In this document: positions 26,029 to 34,615 of the stretch, piece after piece
Numbering within the stretch: position 1 is the stretch's first letter
Layout of the letters: each line of letters starts with the position of its first letter
IMG/VR virus record: IMGVR_UViG_3300009151_000047
Location: 1-64,000 of that record
Length of the DNA: 64,000 nt
Strand: one strand, 5' to 3'
DNA from: a virus
Program-made: the position numbers and the translations under genes
Notes under the pieces: model-generated
What the model was told of the DNA's origin: nothing
Seen by the model: only the letters and a program-made list of their open reading frames with translations
Database searches by the model: none

Positions 26029-26606
26029 GTGAATTTTTAACGATTGATACTGGTTCAGGAATACAAACACAAAAAGAAGAAGAGATTCTTCCATTACCAT
26101 TAGTTGATACCGCACATAAAGTATTAAATGCACCGATACCGGAATATGATGAAACATCATTACCAAATCATTATATGTCCACTTTAATTAAACGATTGAA
26201 GATGACAATGAAACTATATGGTGGTATCGGTATTTCTGCCAATCAATGTGGTATTAAAGAAAGAGTTTTTATTATTGGTAATGAAAATTTCCAGATAGTT
26301 TGCATTAACCCAAAAATTGTTGAAACTGGTAAAGTTAATAGAATGAGAGAAGGATGTTTAAGTTTTCCTGGTTTAACTTTAAATGTTGCTAGACACGAAT
26401 CAATAAAAGTAGTATACTATACAGAATTGGGTGAGCAAAAGTCAGTAGATTTTGATGGTGTTACTGCTCAATGTTTCCAACATGAAATGGATCACATGGA
26501 AGGTATGTTGTTTACTAAACATGTTGGTTCATTGGCATTAAAGATGGCACAAGATAAACAAAAGAAATTGATCCGAAAGTTTAAGAAGATGGAGAAAATG
26601 TTATGA
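26025..26606 (+). CDS. def: Peptide deformylase
   Basis: 193 residues. The three family motifs are present: GGIGISANQCG (motif 1, GxGxAAxQ), EGCLSFPG with metal ligand C111 (motif 2), and QHEMDHMEG with H153, E154 and H157 (motif 3). It removes the formyl group from new proteins. Phage-encoded deformylases are known from marine T4-like phages and probably keep protein maturation going when host capacity is limiting. The first ~45 residues are longer than in the minimal phage enzymes. It overlaps gp46 and the next gene by four bases each. Confidence 0.93.
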   Translation: MSEFLTIDTGSGIQTQKEEEILPLPLVDTAHKVLNAPIPEYDETSLPNHYMSTLIKRLKMTMKLYGGIGISANQCGIKERVFIIGNENFQIVCINPKIVETGKVNRMREGCLSFPGLTLNVARHESIKVVYYTELGEQKSVDFDGVTAQCFQHEMDHMEGMLFTKHVGSLALKMAQDKQKKLIRKFKKMEKML

Positions 26607-26959
26607 GTGAGAATGAATTAAAAGTAGAAGTTGAAGAATCTGGTGAGTATGATAATTTTATTGGTAAGAGTAATGTATCAAAAGGTGTTACTGGTATTTT
26701 AGGTCTAGAAGAAGAGACTACAGTTGAACAAGTATATGAGAATCCCAATTCATGGAAAAAACACTGGAAAGGTATGCCGGAATTTGACCAAGATAATAAT
26801 CCACCATACAAAACAATCTATCTACACTTTAGAGATGAAGAAGATTATAAAGAATTTGCTAAATTGGTTGAACAAAATCTATCAGAGAAAACTAAAAGTA
26901 TATGGTATCCTAAATTAGATAGAGATGCTAATTCATTAAAGAGATGGATTGAGGAGTAA
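26603..26959 (+). CDS. Conserved phage protein of unknown function (118 aa)
   Basis: An acidic N-terminal ~60 residues is followed by a conserved-looking core: NSWKKHWKGMPEF, YKTIYLHFRDEEDYKEFAKLV and SEKTKSIWYPK. I recall this core as a recurrent phage module, sometimes attached to ParB-like or DNA-modification proteins, but have no function for it. It is coupled to the deformylase gene (ATGA) and stands five bases before the TET-associated-type glycosyltransferase. Confidence 0.6.
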   Translation: MSENELKVEVEESGEYDNFIGKSNVSKGVTGILGLEEETTVEQVYENPNSWKKHWKGMPEFDQDNNPPYKTIYLHFRDEEDYKEFAKLVEQNLSEKTKSIWYPKLDRDANSLKRWIEE

Positions 26960-26964
26960 TTGAT

Positions 26965-27801
26965 ATGCATAATCCGAGTTATCCAGTCTATATTGTTTCT
27001 AAAGGAAGAGCCGATAGTAGACTGACAAGCAGGTCATTAGAACGGATGAAAGTTCCATATTACATTGCAGTTGAACCACAAGACTATGATGCATATTGTG
27101 CAGTGATTGATCCGGCAAAAGTATTAGTATTGCCATTCAGTAATCATGGTGATGGTCCTGGTCGTGCTAGAAATTGGTGTTGGGATCATGCAATTAAATT
27201 GGGTGCAAAGAGACATTGGGTATTAGATGATAATATATCAGATTTTTATCGTTTGCAGAAAAATGAACGAGTTCGTGTAGAGACTGGTGCCATATTTAAA
27301 GCTGCAGAAGATTTTGTTGATAGATATGAGAATGTTCCTATCTCAGGCTTTCAATATAGATTTTTTATAGCACCAAATTCTAAATATCCACCATTCGTTA
27401 CAAATACCAGAATTTATTCTGTATTGTTAATTGATAATGAATGTAAACATAGATGGCGTGGTAGATATAATGAAGATACTGATATTTGTTTACGTGTATT
27501 GAAAGATGGTGATTGCACAGTTCAGTTCAATGCTTTTCTACAAGGTAAAGCCGCAACACAAACATTAGGTGGTGGTAATACTGAAGAGTTTTATGCCAAA
27601 GAAGGTACACTAAAGAAATCACAGATGCTTGTTGATATGCATCCAGATGTTACAAAATTAGTTTGGAGATTTGATCGTTGGCATCATTTTGTTGATTACA
27701 ATCCATTCAAGAAAAACAAATTAAGATTTAAACATGGTATTGAATTACAAGATAAAGTAAACAACTACGGTATGAAATTAATAAAGAATTATAAACCATG
27801 A
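26965..27801 (+). CDS. TET-associated-type glycosyltransferase (TAGT)
   Basis: 278 residues with the start YPVYIVSKGRADSRLTSRSL, the segment YYIAVEPQDYDAYCAVID and the acidic HWVLDDNISDFYRL (D88, D89), a GT-A-type glycosyltransferase fold. This pattern is characteristic of TAGT proteins, which are found with TET/JBP dioxygenases in phages and are thought to add sugars to oxidised 5-methylpyrimidines in DNA. No dioxygenase is visible in this window. It is followed in a four-base overlap by a methyltransferase. The family call is made from memory of its motifs. Confidence 0.75.
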   Translation: MHNPSYPVYIVSKGRADSRLTSRSLERMKVPYYIAVEPQDYDAYCAVIDPAKVLVLPFSNHGDGPGRARNWCWDHAIKLGAKRHWVLDDNISDFYRLQKNERVRVETGAIFKAAEDFVDRYENVPISGFQYRFFIAPNSKYPPFVTNTRIYSVLLIDNECKHRWRGRYNEDTDICLRVLKDGDCTVQFNAFLQGKAATQTLGGGNTEEFYAKEGTLKKSQMLVDMHPDVTKLVWRFDRWHHFVDYNPFKKNKLRFKHGIELQDKVNNYGMKLIKNYKP

Positions 27802-28625
27802 GTATTCTTAATGAGATATCAAAGAGTTCATTAAATACATATCTACAAAACTGTGCAAAGTATGCAGAGATTGATATTAATCGTGCATATAATATTACTT
27901 TAAACTTTATAAAAAAACACGATGGTGCAGAAGTTAATGATCCAGATATTCAAGAGATGTTAGATTTACAAAAAATTTGGTATGATTCTCTTGAAACAAA
28001 TGATCCTGCATATTCTGTTTATTCAAGTCCTTATTATTTTTGTGAAGTTTGGTTGTGTTGGGTAAAATATTCCAGAAGATATATAAAAGATATCAGTAAG
28101 AAAGATTCTTTATTTGATAAAAGTATAGTAGATGATATTAGAGGAATATCTACTATAATGGATTTAGGTTGTGGTTTTGGATATACAACTGTTGGATTTA
28201 AAGAGACTTTTCCTGAATGTAAAGTATATGGAACAAACATCGAAGGAAGTAGTCAATATAAGATGGCAACAGAATTAGGTAATCAATATGACTTTTCAAT
28301 AATACAAGATTACACCAATACAAAAGCCGATCTAATATTTGCATCCGAATACTTTGAACATTTCCAAAGACCAATTGAACATCTGTTAGATATTATTAAA
28401 CATTGTGATCCTAAATACTTTTTGATAGCAAACGCATTTACTGCCAGAGCTATCGGTCACTTTAATGAGTATTACTATAAGAACATAACATATACTGGTA
28501 AAGATATGAGTCGGTTATTTAATGAAACTTTGCGAGTTTATGGGTATGAAAAAGTGCATACATCATGCTGGAACAATAGGCCAAACTATTGGAAGAAAAG
28601 TTCTGGATTGGAAAAGTTCTTTTAA
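27798..28625 (+). CDS. SAM-dependent methyltransferase (class I)
   Basis: 275 residues. The SAM-binding motif I is MDLGCGFGYTT (D122 onward), then TNIEGSS as acidic loop, and an ASEYFEHFQRP segment at motif IV. The N-terminal ~115 residues are helical without a recognised domain. The substrate is unknown: no DNA-methylase catalytic motif (DPPY or PCQ) is seen, so it may act on a small molecule, sugar or modified base. Translational coupling with the TAGT gene suggests a shared pathway. Confidence 0.75.
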   Translation: MSILNEISKSSLNTYLQNCAKYAEIDINRAYNITLNFIKKHDGAEVNDPDIQEMLDLQKIWYDSLETNDPAYSVYSSPYYFCEVWLCWVKYSRRYIKDISKKDSLFDKSIVDDIRGISTIMDLGCGFGYTTVGFKETFPECKVYGTNIEGSSQYKMATELGNQYDFSIIQDYTNTKADLIFASEYFEHFQRPIEHLLDIIKHCDPKYFLIANAFTARAIGHFNEYYYKNITYTGKDMSRLFNETLRVYGYEKVHTSCWNNRPNYWKKSSGLEKFF

Positions 28626-28645
28626 ATCAATAACTTATAAAACGC

Positions 28646-28673
28646 TTGACATTTGATTCGGTTAGTGTATAAT
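28646..28673 (+). promoter_or_regulatory. Sigma-70 early promoter for the VWA peptidase gene
   Basis: TTGACA (28646-28651), 16-base spacer, TATAAT (28668-28673). The ATG is at 28700. Confidence 0.88.
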
Positions 28674-28699
28674 GATTGTATATTAATAGAGAGAGTCAT

Positions 28700-30928
28700 A
28701 TGGAAAACTATTCTACCGAATCAAAATCACAATTAGCAAAGTTACTTGCCACTGAAAACATCACGGTTCAACATGCTAAAATTCAAACTGCATCGTTTAA
28801 TCTGAAAACCCGTGTATTGAATTGTCCTATTTGGACTGATATGAGTGGTGATCTTTATGATTTATTGATGGGTCATGAAGTTGGTCATGCATTGGAAACA
28901 CCTGAAGAAGGTTGGCATGATGCAATTATTGAGAGTCAATCTAAAAACTTTAAAACATTTTTGAATGTTGTTGAAGATGCTCGTATTGAAAAGAAAATCA
29001 AACGGCGTTATCCTGGTCTTAAAAAATCATTTATCAATGCTTATAAACAATTAATTGATAAAGATTTTTTTGGTATTAAAAATCAAGATGTTAATACATT
29101 ACCTTTTATTGATAAGATTAATCTTTATACAAAAGGTGGTACATTTTTGGGTATTACTTTTACTGAAACTGAAACTGAATTATTAAATAAAGTAGAAAAG
29201 TGTGAAACATGGGAAGATGTTGTCCGTGTTGCTGAAGAATTATTTGGTTATTCTAAAAAAGAACAACAAGATAAACAAGAAAATACTTTTAGTAATTTTA
29301 CCAATGAATTTGGTAGTCATGAAGGATTTGATTCTGATTTTTCAGATGATCTAGAATTTGATGATGTTGAAGATGGTAAAGAAAGAACTACTACAATACC
29401 TTCTAATGAACAATCTGAAGAAGATGGTGAAAGCGAAGAAGATGGCAATACACCTAATCGTTTCAAAGAATCTAAAGGTTCAATGGCAGACCAATATGAT
29501 CCCGATTTTGAACCTATATGTGAAACTGACCAAAACTTTCGCAATAATGAAGCATCATTATTAGATGAAAAATGTAAAGAATATATCTATGTGAATATTC
29601 CTACTGCAAATCCTAAAGGTATCTTTACATCAGCAAAACGTGTTCATGAATTCTTAACACCAAAAGTTTTTGAACCTCTTAATTATAATCCTGAGACTGA
29701 ATTGAGAGAATTCAAGAATAAGAATGACCGATATATCTCATTGTTAGCAAAAGAATTTGAAATGCGTAAAGCTGCCAAATCATTTGCTAAAAAGAAAATA
29801 TCTAATACTGGTGATATTGATATTAACAGTATCTACAAATACAAATTAGATGATAATATTTTCCGTAAGATGATGCAATTGCCTAAAGGTAAATCACATG
29901 GTTTAGTATTATTATTAGACCGTTCTGGTAGTATGAGTTATAATATGGCAGCATCATTAGAACAGATTTTAATTTTAAGTATGTTCTGTAAGAAAGTAAA
30001 CATTCCATTTGTTGTATATGGATTTGGTAATGACATTACTGGTCGTATGTATGATACTGGTAATAGTTTCAGATTAAACGATGCATCATGTAAAGAAAAA
30101 TCATTTATTAAAAATGATAATGATATAGCATTTGAAGAAGTATTTTTACGTGAATATTTGAATTCTAGTATGAGTAGTTCTGAATATTTAAAATGTGTTA
30201 AGAATATTTTGATGTTAAAGAAAGTATATCAAAATGATAAAGAATATTTTCTTCCAAAATCTGAAGGATTATCTAATACACCTTTAACAGAATCAATGGT
30301 TGCATTACGTGATCCAGTTAATGAATTTCGTAAAAGACACAATTTAGATTTAGTAAATTTATGTATTGTGCATGATGGTGATGCCGATTGGACTAATAGA
30401 TATGTTCAAGAAGATAGTTCTAAAAGATTCTGTGCAATTACACAAAATGTAATTATTCAAGATAAGAAAACAAAATATCAAAAGAAGATGGATAATAATC
30501 ATTCATTACGTGCTGTTATATTTGATTGGTTTTCAAAAACCACTAATACTAAAATCTTTGGATTCTATATCACAAAGAAACCTAGTCGTAGTTTTTTCTT
30601 AAGTGATTACAGATATGAAGGTGGTCTTGATGTTGATGATATGGCAAAAAAATTAAATCCAGAATCACAATACCGTCAACGTGAAGAAATGTTAGATAAA
30701 CTAGTAAAAGATATGAAAAAAGATAATTTTGTTATATCTTACAATACTGGTTATGATGCTTTCTATATTATTCGTGGTGGTAATGATGCTTTGATTGGTA
30801 ATGAAGAATTAAAAGTTGAGGGTGATTTTACTGCCGGTAAGTTAAAGACTGCATTTTCTAAGTTAAATAAGGCAAAACAGTCTAATAGAGTCTTGGCAAC
30901 ACGGTTTATTGAGAGAATCGCTGCATAA
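28700..30928 (+). CDS. HExxH metallopeptidase fused to a VWA-type domain
   Basis: 742 residues from the ATG at 28700; the frame is open further up to a TTG, but that would sit at the transcription start. An N-terminal zinc-peptidase motif GHEVGHALE (H59, E60, H63) with a downstream NVVEDARIE helix is followed by a long acidic linker (~200-270) and a C-terminal von Willebrand A-like domain with MIDAS motif LLLDRSGSMS (D407, S409, S411), similar to CobT. Together with the MoxR-type ATPase encoded next it forms a MoxR-VWA pair, usually chaperone-like complexes that insert metals or remodel proteins. Such pairs occur in T4-like marine phages; targets are unknown. Confidence 0.85.
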   Translation: MENYSTESKSQLAKLLATENITVQHAKIQTASFNLKTRVLNCPIWTDMSGDLYDLLMGHEVGHALETPEEGWHDAIIESQSKNFKTFLNVVEDARIEKKIKRRYPGLKKSFINAYKQLIDKDFFGIKNQDVNTLPFIDKINLYTKGGTFLGITFTETETELLNKVEKCETWEDVVRVAEELFGYSKKEQQDKQENTFSNFTNEFGSHEGFDSDFSDDLEFDDVEDGKERTTTIPSNEQSEEDGESEEDGNTPNRFKESKGSMADQYDPDFEPICETDQNFRNNEASLLDEKCKEYIYVNIPTANPKGIFTSAKRVHEFLTPKVFEPLNYNPETELREFKNKNDRYISLLAKEFEMRKAAKSFAKKKISNTGDIDINSIYKYKLDDNIFRKMMQLPKGKSHGLVLLLDRSGSMSYNMAASLEQILILSMFCKKVNIPFVVYGFGNDITGRMYDTGNSFRLNDASCKEKSFIKNDNDIAFEEVFLREYLNSSMSSSEYLKCVKNILMLKKVYQNDKEYFLPKSEGLSNTPLTESMVALRDPVNEFRKRHNLDLVNLCIVHDGDADWTNRYVQEDSSKRFCAITQNVIIQDKKTKYQKKMDNNHSLRAVIFDWFSKTTNTKIFGFYITKKPSRSFFLSDYRYEGGLDVDDMAKKLNPESQYRQREEMLDKLVKDMKKDNFVISYNTGYDAFYIIRGGNDALIGNEELKVEGDFTAGKLKTAFSKLNKAKQSNRVLATRFIERIAA

Positions 30929-30957
30929 GTTGTTGATTTTTATGGTAAAAATAGTGG

Positions 30958-30986
30958 TTGACATTGGGTATCATTCGTAGTATAAT
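30958..30986 (+). promoter_or_regulatory. Sigma-70 early promoter for the MoxR-type gene
   Basis: TTGACA (30958-30963), 17-base spacer, TATAAT (30981-30986), in the 90-base gap. Confidence 0.9.
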
Positions 30987-31018
30987 AGTTGTATATTAAA
31001 TGATAAGGAGTTTACATT

Positions 31019-32350
31019 ATGAGTAAGATTAAAATTGAGGCACGTGAGAAGTTTGTTAAGTTGGCATTAGCAACAGGTAAGACCGCATTAACGCATCCTG
31101 AAATACATGAGATTTGCCAAAAAAACGATATCAAATTCCCACAATGGTTAATTAAAGGTAATGATTATCGTATCGGGCGTGGACTATATAAAATACCAAC
31201 CGATAATTCTACAGTGCAAATGGTCGCACAGGTCGTTAATATGAAAAAAGAACCAGTAACAGAAGTTAAACAAGGCAATCGGATTACTAATGTTATTACC
31301 GATTTGGAAAGTAATAATTTAGTACCTTCAATTTATAAGAATTTTGTACCATTTGGTCACTTCAATGATTTATTAAATATTGTAAGTTCCAATCAATTCT
31401 TTCCGTTATTGATTACTGGTCAATCGGGTAATGGTAAAACAATGTCGGCAGAACAGGCATGTGCCAAGATTGGTCGCAAGTTTGTTTGTATTTCAATGAC
31501 ACCAGAAACCGATGAAAGTGATTTGTTAGGTAACTATGTATTGATTAATGGACAGATGGAATGGCGTGATGGTCCAGTAACAGTTGCGGCACGACAAGGT
31601 GCAGTCTTGTGTATTGATGAGATTGATTATGGTGCAGCTAATCTATCATGTTTACAGCGTGTATTTGAAGGCAAACCATTCTTATTGAAAAAGAAAAATG
31701 AAGTAGTAACACCTGCAGAAGGTTTTACTGTAATTGCTACTGCAAATACTAAAGGTAAAGGTTCTGAAGATGGTCGTTATATGTTTACTAATGTATTGAA
31801 TGAGGCATTTTTAGAACGATTCTTGATTACAATCGAACAAGAGTGGCCATCTGTTTCAGTAGAGAAGAAAATTTTAGTTAAGGAAATGTCATCTGTTGGT
31901 AAAGATGATAATGAATTTGTAGATAAATTGGTAACATGGGCAGATATTATTCGTAAAACATTTGCCGAAGGTGGTGCTGATGAAGTTATCTCTACTCGCC
32001 GTTTGGTACATATTGTTAAATCGTTTGGTGTCTTTAATGATAAGATGAAGGCAATTGAATTATGCTTGAATCGTTTTGATGAAGATACAAAAAGATCATT
32101 CTTAGATTTATATACTAAGATTGATGAAGATGCAAAACCTACTATTGAAACAGTTGTGCCTGAAAGTAGTTTGGCTGAAGAGATGTCAAATGCAGTGAAT
32201 TCGGCTCAACAAACTCCTGCCGGAATACCTAATACTATGACAACTATACCAAATACTATGACAACTATACCAGATAGTGTTGCTGAAACTTTAAGTTCTG
32301 GATTGGTAATAAACAAGAGCAATTACCTTTGGACTAATGGCAATCAATAA
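31019..32350 (+). CDS. MoxR-type AAA+ ATPase
   Basis: 443 residues. The N-terminal ~70 form a winged-helix-like region (LTHPEIHEICQKNDIKFPQW). The AAA+ domain has Walker A TGQSGNGKTM (K140), Walker B VLCIDEIDYG and the sensor-like VIATANTKGKG, followed by LNEAFLERF. A linker near the C-terminus has two copies of the 7-residue unit NTMTTIP. It has its own consensus promoter and ATAAGGAG site. It most likely works on or with the VWA metallopeptidase upstream. Confidence 0.9.
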   Translation: MSKIKIEAREKFVKLALATGKTALTHPEIHEICQKNDIKFPQWLIKGNDYRIGRGLYKIPTDNSTVQMVAQVVNMKKEPVTEVKQGNRITNVITDLESNNLVPSIYKNFVPFGHFNDLLNIVSSNQFFPLLITGQSGNGKTMSAEQACAKIGRKFVCISMTPETDESDLLGNYVLINGQMEWRDGPVTVAARQGAVLCIDEIDYGAANLSCLQRVFEGKPFLLKKKNEVVTPAEGFTVIATANTKGKGSEDGRYMFTNVLNEAFLERFLITIEQEWPSVSVEKKILVKEMSSVGKDDNEFVDKLVTWADIIRKTFAEGGADEVISTRRLVHIVKSFGVFNDKMKAIELCLNRFDEDTKRSFLDLYTKIDEDAKPTIETVVPESSLAEEMSNAVNSAQQTPAGIPNTMTTIPNTMTTIPDSVAETLSSGLVINKSNYLWTNGNQ

Positions 32351-32368
32351 CATTTACCTGTTAAAGTG

Positions 32369-32397
32369 TTGACACTGTTATATAATTATAGTATAAT
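32369..32397 (+). promoter_or_regulatory. Sigma-70 early promoter for the small HTH gene
   Basis: TTGACA (32369-32374), 17-base spacer, TATAAT (32392-32397). Predicted start of transcription near 32404, directly before the pseudoknot. Confidence 0.9.
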
Positions 32398-32408
32398 AGT
32401 TGAAATTA

Positions 32409-32451
32409 ACAGAGAAGTGTCGCCTCTGTAAATTTAATTTAATTGCGACAC
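32409..32451 (+). ncRNA. Predicted H-type pseudoknot in the 5' leader of the HTH gene
   Basis: Stem 1: ACAGAG (32409-32414) with CTCTGT (32424-32429). Its loop contains GTGTCGC (32417-32423), which is perfectly complementary to GCGACAC (32445-32451), giving stem 2 of 7 bp. Loop 1 is AA, there is no base between the stems, and loop 3 is 15 A/T bases. These are ideal H-type pseudoknot dimensions. The GGAG ribosome binding site (32463-32466) and ATG (32474) follow. A role in mRNA stability or translation control is inferred; the structure itself is read directly from complementarity. Confidence 0.7.
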
Positions 32452-32473
32452 AAAACTAAATTGGAGTATTATT

Positions 32474-32740
32474 ATGAAATCAAATAGTTCACAAAACGAA
32501 AAACTACTTGACTTTTTCAAAACTGGTAAAGATATTACTGAGAATGTTGCTAAAAGCCGTTATGGTATTGAGCGATTCTCTGCTCGCATTGCTGAATTAC
32601 GTGCTGAGGGTTATAGTATCTACCGCAATAGCAAAAAGACAACCAACGGTGAAACTATCACTGTTTATCGTTTAGGTACGCCTAATCGTCAGATGGTTGC
32701 TGCAGCTTATAAGGAGTTGGGTGCTGCTGCATTTGCCTAA
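32474..32740 (+). CDS. Small winged-helix DNA-binding protein
   Basis: 88 residues with the pattern KLLDFFKTGKDITENVAKSRYGIERFSARIAELR and YRLGTPNRQM, a compact winged helix-turn-helix (HTH_39-like) seen in many phages. A consensus promoter, a structured leader and a terminator make this a monocistronic, probably strongly expressed early gene. It may be a transcription regulator or DNA-coating protein; the target is not known. Confidence 0.8.
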   Translation: MKSNSSQNEKLLDFFKTGKDITENVAKSRYGIERFSARIAELRAEGYSIYRNSKKTTNGETITVYRLGTPNRQMVAAAYKELGAAAFA

Positions 32741-32759
32741 ATCTGTAGTGTAATTATAT

Positions 32760-32796
32760 GAGGTGATGCATATATATTTGTGTCACCTCTTTTTTT
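32760..32796 (+). terminator. Intrinsic terminator after the HTH gene
   Basis: GAGGTGA (32760-32766) pairs with TCACCTC (32783-32789) and is followed by seven T residues; the loop is 16 bases. Confidence 0.85.
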
Positions 32797-32810
32797 AGAA
32801 TGGATATACT

Positions 32811-33626
32811 ATGGAAATAAAAGTTAAATTAGAAGATTTAAAACAGTTTAAGTTGTTTGTGGCAACACCGATGTATGGTGGTATGTCATATGGCATGTAT
32901 ATGAAATCATGCCTTGATTTGCAAGTAATGATGATGAAATATGGTGTTGATGTTAAGTTTTCATTTTTGTTTAATGAATCTCTTATCACTCGGGCACGTA
33001 ATTATCTTGTAGATGAATTTCTCCGTTCGGAATGCACTCATCTACTCTTCATTGATTCTGATGTTCATTTTAATCCGCAAGATGTAATTGCATTGATGGC
33101 ATTAGATAAAGAAGTAGTTGGTGGACCTTATCCTAAGAAATCTATCAATTGGAACAATGTAGCAGAAGCAGCAAGAAAACATCCTGATTTACCACCACAA
33201 GATTTAGAATATGTTGTTGGTGATTATGTGTTTAATGTTGTTCATGGTACCAAAAACTTTTCTGTAACTGAACCACTTCAAGTATTAGAAATTGGTACAG
33301 GTTTCATGATGGTTAAACGTGAAGTATTTGATAAGATGCGAGATGCATATCCTACTATTCGGTATAAGCCTGATCATGTTGGTCAAGCAAACTTTGACGG
33401 TTCAAGATATATTCATGCATACTTTGATACAGTAATTGATACTAAAGATTCTATTGTTGGTGGTGGTTCTGATCGGTATCTATCTGAAGATTATATGTTT
33501 TGCCAGATGTGGCGCAAGATTGGTGGAGAAATCTACTTGTGTCCATGGATGAAAACACAACATATTGGTACATATCCATTCACTGGTAACATGCCTAAAG
33601 TTGCTGAATTGACTGGTAAACTATAA
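32811..33626 (+). CDS. GT-A-type glycosyltransferase-like protein
   Basis: 271 residues. Features of a family 2-like GT-A fold: LFVATPMYGGM start, NESLITRARNYLVDEF, the metal-binding LLFIDSDVHF (DSD, residues ~83-85) and SEDYMFCQMWRKIGG (acceptor-base region). This protein type is frequent in T4-like marine phages. The acceptor is unknown: DNA, a virion protein and host glycan are all possible. It starts 15 bases after a terminator and lies in front of the DUF3310-like gene. Confidence 0.82.
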   Translation: MEIKVKLEDLKQFKLFVATPMYGGMSYGMYMKSCLDLQVMMMKYGVDVKFSFLFNESLITRARNYLVDEFLRSECTHLLFIDSDVHFNPQDVIALMALDKEVVGGPYPKKSINWNNVAEAARKHPDLPPQDLEYVVGDYVFNVVHGTKNFSVTEPLQVLEIGTGFMMVKREVFDKMRDAYPTIRYKPDHVGQANFDGSRYIHAYFDTVIDTKDSIVGGGSDRYLSEDYMFCQMWRKIGGEIYLCPWMKTQHIGTYPFTGNMPKVAELTGKL

Positions 33627-33628
33627 TC

Positions 33629-33922
33629 ATGAGATGTGATATAGATTACAAGTATAGTGAAGGTAGAATACTCGATGAATTAAAAGTCTATATTGATAAC
33701 ACTTACGGTGAACACTATTCACAAAATAAATTTCAGGCAACTGAGTTTATAATGGATAGTGGTCACGGTGAGGGTTTCTGTATCGGTAACATTATGAAAT
33801 ATGCACAAAGATACGGTAAGAAAGAAGGTCGTAACAGAAAAGACTTGCTAAAAGTGATTCATTATAGTATAATGGCTTTACACAATCACGATGAGTTATA
33901 TGGTTCTAAAACAAAAATTTAA
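33629..33922 (+). CDS. DUF3310-like small phage protein (97 aa)
   Basis: The central GFCIGNIMKYAQRYGKKEGRNRKDLLKVIHY matches the pattern of the DUF3310 family (xNxxKYxxRxxKKxGxxDLxKAxxY), widespread in phages near replication genes and of unknown role. It stands between a glycosyltransferase and the sliding clamp. A possible promoter for gp45 lies in its 3' part. Confidence 0.7.
   Translation: MRCDIDYKYSEGRILDELKVYIDNTYGEHYSQNKFQATEFIMDSGHGEGFCIGNIMKYAQRYGKKEGRNRKDLLKVIHYSIMALHNHDELYGSKTKI
33845..33873 (+). promoter_or_regulatory. Possible sigma-70 promoter ahead of the sliding clamp gene
   Basis: TTGCTA, 17-base spacer, perfect TATAAT inside the preceding gene, about 64 bases before the gp45 ATG. 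The -35 box is weak. Confidence 0.4.
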
Positions 33923-33936
33923 TTATGGAGTATATT

Positions 33937-34614
33937 ATGAAATTATCTGAACAAACAATTGAAATCTTAAAGAACTTTGGAACAATTAATGAAAGCATTA
34001 TGTTTCAAACTGGTAAAGTTATTCGCACAGTTAGTAAAACAAAAAACATCCTTGCTGAATTTAAATCTGAAGATGAAGTTACAAAAGATTTTAGTGTATA
34101 TGATTTGAATAACTTTTTGGCAGTTTTGACTATGTTCAATGGCACTGAAATTGAACTTGAAGAAAATGCATGTAAACTTATAAGTGCTGATGGCAGAAAT
34201 AAATTGAAATATTATTACTGTGATCCAGAGATGATTACTCTTGCACCATCAAAGCCAATTGCAATGCCTGAAGCTGAGATTCAATTTACATTCACAAAAG
34301 AAGATTACAATCATCTAAAGCGTATTACAAATGTATTGGGTACCAGTGATGTTGCAGTTAAATCTGATGGATCAAAAGTATCTATTCTTGCATTTGATAC
34401 TAAGAATGATGCATCTGCAACTAATGAATTAGTTATGTGTGATGGCAATGGTGATGTTTATAACATTCTATTTAAAATGCAAAACTTTGTAATGTATCCT
34501 GGTAATTACATTGTAAACATTTCATCTAAAGGTGTATCAAATTTTAAACATGCAGAATTAGAATTGAATTATTGGATTACATCTGAACCAGGTTCAACAT
34601 TTACAAAGGGTTAA
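33937..34614 (+). CDS. 45: DNA polymerase sliding clamp gp45-like
   Basis: 225 residues from the ATG at 33937, chosen because the GGAG site is 8 bases before it (an ATG at 33925 would include that site); T4 gp45 has 228. The start KLSEQTIEILKNFGTINESI and the DFSVYDLNNFLAVLTMF segment are typical of phage clamps. It tethers the polymerase to DNA and also activates late promoters together with gp55. It is followed by a 58-aa gene and the clamp-loader genes. Confidence 0.92.
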   Translation: MKLSEQTIEILKNFGTINESIMFQTGKVIRTVSKTKNILAEFKSEDEVTKDFSVYDLNNFLAVLTMFNGTEIELEENACKLISADGRNKLKYYYCDPEMITLAPSKPIAMPEAEIQFTFTKEDYNHLKRITNVLGTSDVAVKSDGSKVSILAFDTKNDASATNELVMCDGNGDVYNILFKMQNFVMYPGNYIVNISSKGVSNFKHAELELNYWITSEPGSTFTKG

Positions 34615-34615
34615 T

